Source: Methanoculleus sp. UBA77
GTDB lineage: Archaea > Halobacteriota > Methanomicrobia > Methanomicrobiales > Methanoculleaceae
Direction: 5' to 3'
DNA: 11,416 bases
Assembly: GCA_002499455.1 (NCBI GenBank)
Contig: DALN01000035.1
Span: 7,175 to 18,590 of the forward strand
The position numbers and the translations under genes are program-made. Below are positions 7,146 through 11,416 of the stretch, one piece after another; the stretch's first letter is position 1; each line of letters opens with the position of its first letter. Under the pieces are notes generated by a model. That model did no database searches. It was not told the origin of the DNA and saw only the letters and a program-made list of their open reading frames with translations.

Positions 7146-7155
7146 CGCGTCGCTT

Positions 7156-7848
7156 CTAGAATAGACTCGCCTCCGAATACACCATGATCCGGTCCGGGAA
7201 GATCTCGAACGGCTTGATCTCGCGGGAGTGGGCCGACCGGCGCATCTTCACGACCTCGAGGGCGAGATGCACCTCCGTCAACCCCGGCGACCGGATGTAG
7301 CGAAGGAGGACCACCGTATCCGCCAGGTACTCCGCAAGGCCGTACCTGCTCCCGTCCGGTTTTGCAATATCGGTCTCGCTCGTGATCACGAGCGTGCAGG
7401 GTTCGTCCCGCATCATCTCGATGAACGCAAACATCTCCTGCCGCCGGACGGACTCGTCCTCAAAGAGCCCCTCAAAGAGCGATATCGGGTCGATGATCAC
7501 CCGTGACGCCCCGGTGATCTTGATGAGCGCCGGAAGCTCGCTCTTGATGCTGCTGATCGCGAGGTTGAAGTCCGTCGGGTCCAGCCTGAGAAGGTAGAAC
7601 CGGTCCTCGAATGCGCTCGCATCCCACCCCTTCTGTGCTATGGTGGCGCGGAGGAGGTCCTCCCGCTCGTCGAGGCTGATGTAGATCACCCTCTCCCCCC
7701 GGCTGAGCCCCTCGTAGGCGAACTGGAGCGCAAACATCGTCTTTCCGGTGCCGTAGTTCCCGACGATCGCACAGATGCTCCGCTCGAGCAGCCCTCCAAG
7801 GAGCATCTCATCAAGCCCCTCGACCCCGAACTTCACCCGGATGCTCAT
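7156..7848 (-). CDS. single-domain KaiC-like RecA-superfamily ATPase, intact
   Basis: A 230-residue RecA-fold ATPase of the KaiC/RadA-like group. The usual opening VKFGVEGLDEMLLGGL (5-20) leads into an intact Walker A, GNYGTGKT (30-37). The strand VIYISLDERE (54-63) places acidic D60/E61 where KaiC has its catalytic carboxylates. Walker B is VIIDPIS (117-123), and the KaiC-type KMRRSAHSREIKPFEI (201-216) supplies interface Lys and Arg. Such proteins include ArlH of the archaellum and many signalling ATPases of unknown role. ATG 7848 shares its A with the stop of the upstream gene (TGATG), and GGTGGT just before it can serve as ribosome site, so the two are translationally coupled. No DNA-binding or membrane part is visible. 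Confidence 0.85.
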   Translation of the reverse strand: MSIRVKFGVEGLDEMLLGGLLERSICAIVGNYGTGKTMFALQFAYEGLSRGERVIYISLDEREDLLRATIAQKGWDASAFEDRFYLLRLDPTDFNLAISSIKSELPALIKITGASRVIIDPISLFEGLFEDESVRRQEMFAFIEMMRDEPCTLVITSETDIAKPDGSRYGLAEYLADTVVLLRYIRSPGLTEVHLALEVVKMRRSAHSREIKPFEIFPDRIMVYSEASLF

Positions 7849-8684
7849 CAGACCACCACCCTGATATTGCGCACCTCAAACCCGTTCCCCGCAGAGATCT
7901 TCACCGCGAACTTCACGAGATCCTTCTCCTCGAGGCGCGGCATCACGCCCCGGAACTTCTCGAAGTACATCACCCGCTGCCGGCGCTGCGCCCCGGTCTC
8001 CTCCCAGCGGAAGAGGAGCGTGGCGTCGACACAGTCGGCGATCTCGAGTTCCTGCGACCTCTCGAGGATCCCGGAGGTGAGCAGGAGATAGACCGTGCTG
8101 TTCCAGCGCTTCGCCGCCCGCTGCAGCCCTCTCAGGAAGGCGATGAACGCGTGCCACCGGACGGGATCCGTCAGCGGCGGGGCGATATCGGTCAGCGAGT
8201 CCAGGACGATCAGGCTGTTTTTTGGGCGCCCATCGAGCACCCGGGCGACCTCGGCCAGGATATTCCCGCTCTCCTTATTCTGCTTCTTCTGTAGGCGCTC
8301 GATGACGCTCCCCTCGCCATACCAGCCCGGAGGGACGATGCTGGCATCGAAGTAGAGCTCCGAGAGATCGTGAAAGACAACCTCCCCTTCAAGCCGGTTG
8401 TAGAGGCCTGGATTGAAGGAGAGTGCCATCTCCCGGAGGATATCCTCCTTCATCCGGGTGAACGTCACGTACGAGACTCCGTCCGGGAGCAGGAGGTTCT
8501 CCCCCGGCGCCCCGCTCTGCTTCTGGATGGCAAGGTGCATGATTGAGGTCTGCACGAACTCGATGTTCCCGGCACCGTGCTCACCGAGCAGCAGCACCGC
8601 CGATCCCGGCGGGACGCCCCCGTCCAGCATGGGGTCGAGCGAATCGATCCCCGTCGGCATCCGCAACCGGAGGCTGTCTTGCAT
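7848..8684 (-). CDS. KaiC-like protein with degenerate Walker A, probable pseudo-ATPase
   Basis: A 278-residue protein with the KaiC-type opening PTGIDSLDPMLDGGVPPGS (10-28), so clearly of that family. Its P-loop reads GEHGAGNI (34-41): Asn40 and Ile41 replace the Lys and Ser/Thr that bind ATP phosphates and Mg. Walker B-like LIVLDS (158-163) is kept. About 50 extra residues near 90-140 (GLYNRLEG to NKESGN) set it apart from its partner. It likely cannot hydrolyse ATP, or does so weakly, and may be a regulatory partner of the intact KaiC-like protein translated from the next start codon. The start is uncertain: ATG 8684 suits a TATA-like TTAAAA (8711-8716), whereas ATG 8660 (MPTGID) would suit AATATATT (8693-8700). 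Divergent from the pilus-type ATPase gene. Confidence 0.8.
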   Translation of the reverse strand: MQDSLRLRMPTGIDSLDPMLDGGVPPGSAVLLLGEHGAGNIEFVQTSIMHLAIQKQSGAPGENLLLPDGVSYVTFTRMKEDILREMALSFNPGLYNRLEGEVVFHDLSELYFDASIVPPGWYGEGSVIERLQKKQNKESGNILAEVARVLDGRPKNSLIVLDSLTDIAPPLTDPVRWHAFIAFLRGLQRAAKRWNSTVYLLLTSGILERSQELEIADCVDATLLFRWEETGAQRRQRVMYFEKFRGVMPRLEEKDLVKFAVKISAGNGFEVRNIRVVV

Positions 8685-8692
8685 AATTATCT

Positions 8693-8716
8693 AATATATT
8701 CGAATAGCGGTTAAAA
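8693..8716 (-). promoter_or_regulatory. promoter region of the KaiC-like pair (two TATA candidates)
   Basis: On the minus strand TTTTAA (8716-8711) lies about 27 nt before ATG 8684, giving a nearly leaderless mRNA. AATATATT (8700-8693) is the stronger TATA by sequence but is only about 12 nt from that ATG; with it, transcription would start near 8671 and translation at ATG 8660. The sequence alone cannot decide. Confidence 0.5.
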
Positions 8717-8784
8717 CGTTCTGATCTGCTGCGCCGTTGGTGGAAGTTGCGGACAGGCAGGGCATCTCCTGCCAAAAAAGCAGA

Positions 8785-8792
8785 TTTATATG
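8785..8792 (+). promoter_or_regulatory. TATA box of the pilus-type ATPase operon
   Basis: TTTATATG is preceded by the purine-rich AAAAAAGCAGA, consistent with a BRE-like context. It predicts transcription near 8812-8816, which falls on the palindrome at 8811-8823. The leader to the ATPase start would be about 155 nt, long for an archaeal mRNA. Confidence 0.6.
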
Positions 8793-8810
8793 GGTGCCGC
8801 TTCACACCAC

Positions 8811-8823
8811 GTATAGTCTATAC
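8811..8823. promoter_or_regulatory. palindromic operator candidate at the predicted transcription start
   Basis: GTATAG-T-CTATAC is a perfect 6+6 inverted repeat with a single central base, centred about 28 bp from the TATA box centre. A dimeric repressor bound here would block RNA polymerase loading. Its role is inferred from position and symmetry only. Confidence 0.4.
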
Positions 8824-8835
8824 TGCTTCCTGCGG

Positions 8836-8860
8836 GCTGGCCGCTCCCAGACCGGCCAGC
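8836..8860 (+). promoter_or_regulatory. leader hairpin upstream of the pilus-type ATPase
   Basis: GCTGGCCG (8836-8843) pairs perfectly with CGGCCAGC (8853-8860) around a 9-nt loop, about 20 nt into the predicted leader. GGTGAGGAG follows directly at 8861-8869, a strong match to the archaeal anti-Shine-Dalgarno. The hairpin could affect initiation at the small open frame at 8882 or mRNA stability. It matches no riboswitch class I recognise. Confidence 0.35.
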
Positions 8861-8881
8861 GGTGAGGAGCCGGGGCAAACA

Positions 8882-8974
8882 ATGCGGGTCGTGGAGCATA
8901 TGCAGGGCACGGTCAGGGATCCAGCGATCGGGAGAGCCTCTACGGGTATGTCTCTTCTGCGGGTGCCGCGATGA
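8882..8974 (+). CDS. possible 30-residue leader peptide
   Basis: An ATG at 8882 opens 30 codons (starting MRVVEHMQGT, ending SLLRVPR, rich in Arg) whose TGA overlaps the ATPase start as ATGA, the same junction type as at tldD/tldE. GGTGAGGAG (8861-8869) lies 12 nt before the ATG, further than ideal. The predicted transcript includes it. No homologous family is recognised and it may be non-coding leader; alternatively it may couple ribosomes onto the ATPase gene. Confidence 0.25.
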   Translation: MRVVEHMQGTVRDPAIGRASTGMSLLRVPR

Positions 8975-10614
8975 TGCACGAACAGGAGAGCCCTGCAACT
9001 TCTCCCGCTTCCGGACGGGCATGGGCCAATCCCGCCCGCCTCCTTGAGCGGATCCGCTCCTTCCGGAGGAGCGTCGAGGCCCCGAACAGCTACGACCCTG
9101 CGGTGCACGGCAGCCTTGTGGAGGCGAGCGTTTCGCCGCCCTACGAGGAACTCGACCGCTACTGGATCCTCGAAGGCCTCTCGCTCGCGGTCATTGCCCG
9201 CAACACCCGGACAAACCAGGCCGAGTACCTCCTCTTCGAACCGGTGCTCTCGGAGTTCGAGTACGAGCTGCTCGAACGGCTCTATGACGACCTCCGCGAC
9301 GTCCTGATCCTCGACGACCACGATCTCATCGCCGATCGCCGGACGGTCCTCCTCCGGAAGATACGGGGACTGCTCGAGGAGTACGGCCTCACTCTCGACG
9401 ACGCATCGACCTTCAAACTCCAGTACTACCTTGAGCGCAACTTCCTCGGCTGGTCGCGCATCGACGCGCTGATGAAAGATCCCCAGATTGAGGATATCTC
9501 CTGTGACGGCACCAGCATCCCGCTCTTCCTCTACCACCGCAGGCACCAGAACATCAAGACGAATATCCTCTTCGATGAGGCGGCCTTGAACTCGCTCGCG
9601 ATCACCCTCGCCCAGCGTTCGGGCAAGCACGTCTCGATAGGCAGCCCGCTCGTGGACGCGACCCTCCCCGACGGGTCACGGCTGCAACTCACCTTCGGCA
9701 GTGAGGTCACCACCCGGGGCACGTCGTTCACGATCCGGAAGTTCCGCGAAGCGCCGTTCACGCCGGTCGAGTTGATGGAGATGCACACCTTCGATGTCGA
9801 CCAGCTCGTCTACTTCTGGATGGCGATCGAGAACAACAAAAGCCTCCTCTTCATCGGCGGCACTGCTTCCGGTAAGACCACGTCGCTCAACGCGGTCGCC
9901 CTCTTCATCCCGCCGCTCGCAAAGGTCGTCTCCATCGAGGACACCCGGGAGATCACGCTCTTCCACGAGAACTGGGTCGCGAACGTCACACGGGAGATGA
10001 TCTCGCAGGGGCTTGGGGCCACCATCGGGATGTTCGACCTCCTCAAGGCCGCGATGCGGCAGCGCCCCGAGTACATCCTGGTCGGCGAGGTCCGCGGGAG
10101 CGAGGCCCAGACCCTCTTCCAGGCGATGAGCACCGGGCATACGACCTTCTCCACCATGCACGCCGGCGGCGTCGACGCGGCGATCCACCGGCTGGAGAGC
10201 GAGCCGCTCAACGTGCCGCGAAACATGCTCCAGGCGCTGGACGTCATATCCGTCCAGGCGCTCACCCACCGGGGGCGCGACCGGGTGAGAAGGTGCCGGG
10301 AGATCGTCGAGCTCGCAGGGATCGACCCGATCACCGGCAACCTCCAGGTGAACACGGTCTACGAGTACAACCCCGTGCCCGACACCTTCTCCTACTCAGG
10401 AAGGTCCCGGATCCTGGGGGAGATCATGGAGTATCGCGGCTGGGACCGGACCCGGCTCGAGGAGGAACTGCAGATCCGGCGCTCCGTCCTGCTCGCGATG
10501 CATGAACAGGGAATCAGGGACTACAGGGCGGTCGCCCGGATCGTCCAGGCCTTCGCGATCGACCGGGACCGGGTGCTCGCCTCTCTCGACGACCTCGGCA
10601 GGCTGATCCGGTGA
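8971..10614 (+). CDS. type II/IV secretion (pilus/archaellum-type) assembly ATPase
   Basis: A hexameric cytoplasmic motor ATPase of the GspE/VirB11/ArlI family that powers assembly of type IV pilus-like filaments. In the 547-residue protein, an N-terminal domain (about 40-270) precedes the RecA-like core: Walker A GGTASGKT (296-303), Asp box SIEDTREI (321-328), Walker B YILVGEVRGSEA (368-379) with E373, and His box GHTTFSTMHAGG (389-400). All are intact. The length resembles ArlI and archaeal pilus ATPases, while the C-terminal 130 residues extend beyond the core. ATG 8971 and ATG 8974 are both possible; GGGTG at 8961-8965 serves either. The following gene overlaps by GTGA. Whether it builds an archaellum, adhesion pilus or other filament cannot be told, since no pilin gene is in view. 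Confidence 0.93.
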   Translation: MMHEQESPATSPASGRAWANPARLLERIRSFRRSVEAPNSYDPAVHGSLVEASVSPPYEELDRYWILEGLSLAVIARNTRTNQAEYLLFEPVLSEFEYELLERLYDDLRDVLILDDHDLIADRRTVLLRKIRGLLEEYGLTLDDASTFKLQYYLERNFLGWSRIDALMKDPQIEDISCDGTSIPLFLYHRRHQNIKTNILFDEAALNSLAITLAQRSGKHVSIGSPLVDATLPDGSRLQLTFGSEVTTRGTSFTIRKFREAPFTPVELMEMHTFDVDQLVYFWMAIENNKSLLFIGGTASGKTTSLNAVALFIPPLAKVVSIEDTREITLFHENWVANVTREMISQGLGATIGMFDLLKAAMRQRPEYILVGEVRGSEAQTLFQAMSTGHTTFSTMHAGGVDAAIHRLESEPLNVPRNMLQALDVISVQALTHRGRDRVRRCREIVELAGIDPITGNLQVNTVYEYNPVPDTFSYSGRSRILGEIMEYRGWDRTRLEEELQIRRSVLLAMHEQGIRDYRAVARIVQAFAIDRDRVLASLDDLGRLIR

Positions 10615-11416
10615 TCCTCCCCGCCTGGATACATATCCGCCGGCTCGGTCGCTGGCTGGCGGTGCGCGACCCCATCCGTTACCGGAGCCTCCACGATGAC
10701 CTCGTCGCGGCCAACATGGGGATCACTCTCGACAGTTACCTCGCGCGGACGTTCCTCGTCTCGGGGCTGTTCGGCCTCTTCTGGGCGATCATTGCGATTC
10801 TCGTGATGCGGTTTGCCCCTCTCCCGCGCGTGGGCATCGGGATCTACAACGTCTTCTCCCTCCACTTTCCAGAGTTCCTGCTGGTGGATCCCGCGCTCGG
10901 TCTCCTGCAGGCTCTTGTGAGCATCATCGTCTTCGCCGTCGCCGCCCGTGTGGCCTCTCTCCTCATCCTGCAGTACCCCTCCATGGTGAAGAAGAACCGG
11001 GCGACCCGGATCAACCTGCTGCTTCACCACGCCGTCGCCTATATGTACGCCATGCGCCAGGGCGGGGCGGAGATGATGCTGGTCTTCCGGGCGATCAGCG
11101 AGAACTCGGGGGTCTACGGCGAGGCCGCCCACGAGTTCCGGCGGGTCGTCCGCGACACCGACTACTTCGGCTACGATCTGATCACGGCGCTCCGGCACCT
11201 GCAGGAGACGACGCCGTCGGAGAAACTCGCGGAGTTCGTGCAGGACCTCATCTCCGTGGTCGAGAGCGGGGGAGATATGCTCGCCTTTCTCGAAGCCCGG
11301 GTGCGCACCTACCAGGAGGAGGCCCGGTTCGAGCAGAAGACCTTCCTCTCGACGCTCCAGCTGGTGGCCGAAGGCTACGTGACCCTCTTTGTCGCCGGGC
11401 CGCTCTTCATCATCAT
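10611..11416 (+). CDS. type II secretion F-type platform protein, 5' part
   Basis: The polytopic membrane platform that the preceding ATPase acts on (GspF/TadC/ArlJ family). The start is a GTG at 10611 whose last two bases begin the ATPase stop (GTGA); the frame stays open for 268 residues to the window edge. Two hydrophobic segments (about 46-67 and 97-121) are followed by a cytoplasmic helical T2SF domain (about 134-250, including LLLHHAVAYMYAMRQGGAEM and the Glu/Gly-rich SVVESGGDMLAFLE), and a third membrane segment begins at about 253. Full-length archaeal relatives have two such modules, so half or less may be present. A later ATG at 10716 is possible but would lose the N-terminal amphipathic part and the coupling. 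ATPase and platform together form the conserved filament-assembly pair. Confidence 0.88.
   Translation, partial: MILPAWIHIRRLGRWLAVRDPIRYRSLHDDLVAANMGITLDSYLARTFLVSGLFGLFWAIIAILVMRFAPLPRVGIGIYNVFSLHFPEFLLVDPALGLLQALVSIIVFAVAARVASLLILQYPSMVKKNRATRINLLLHHAVAYMYAMRQGGAEMMLVFRAISENSGVYGEAAHEFRRVVRDTDYFGYDLITALRHLQETTPSEKLAEFVQDLISVVESGGDMLAFLEARVRTYQEEARFEQKTFLSTLQLVAEGYVTLFVAGPLFII

Noticed and set aside
8818..9630. 270-codon open frame on the minus strand
   Set aside because: It overlaps the pilus-type ATPase and its promoter region. Its composition is that of a shadow frame, with no motif or ribosome site.
10521..11198. 225-codon open frame on the minus strand
   Set aside because: The opposite strand carries a GTG-started platform protein with membrane helices and a T2SF domain, coupled to the ATPase gene. 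The minus frame is its shadow.
1..11416. CRISPR array, insertion sequence or prophage genes
   Set aside because: No regularly spaced direct repeats, transposase or integrase motifs, or phage genes were seen on either strand.

Overview
The window is GC-rich archaeal DNA. A member of the Methanomicrobiales, probably Methanoculleus or a close relative, fits best; that placement is inferred from gene content and codon use, not from a marker gene. Archaeal signs are a LonB-type Lon protease with an internal membrane segment, tandem KaiC-like RecA-fold proteins, an archaeal pilus/archaellum-type ATPase followed by its membrane platform protein, and TATA-like boxes about 25-30 nt before probable start codons.

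Region 1 (1-972): the tail of an unknown + strand gene may end at 29. It converges on prs (ribose-phosphate diphosphokinase), which reads leftward. An 81-bp gap with one palindromic TATA element separates prs from lonB. Region 2 (973-5807): a tight + strand cluster lonB-tldD-tldE-bofA-like, with junctions of 6 nt, a 4-nt overlap and 0 nt. It joins a membrane AAA+ protease, the two TldD/TldE subunits and a small BofA-family membrane protein, and looks like a proteolysis module. Region 3 (5808-6435): about 630 bp with no credible gene. It holds a GC hairpin just after the bofA-like gene and a roughly 230-bp array of nested inverted repeats. Region 4 (6436-7155): a heme-binding ferric-reductase-like membrane protein, then three hairpins in a convergent gap. 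Region 5 (7156-8684, - strand): two translationally coupled KaiC-like proteins. The promoter-proximal one has lost the Walker A Lys and Ser/Thr, while its partner keeps them. Region 6 (8685-11416): a divergent control region with a TATA box, a palindrome at the predicted transcription start, a leader hairpin and a possible 30-codon leader peptide. It is followed by a secretion/pilus ATPase and, overlapping by GTGA, the start of its platform protein, which runs off the window.

The most interesting part is regions 5-6. A KaiC-like pair (one probably active, one probable pseudo-ATPase) sits back to back with an ArlI/ArlJ-like motor pair, echoing the archaellum arrangement in which the KaiC-like ArlH works with ArlI and ArlJ. 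Second is the nested inverted-repeat element, and third the BofA-like protein in a protease operon.
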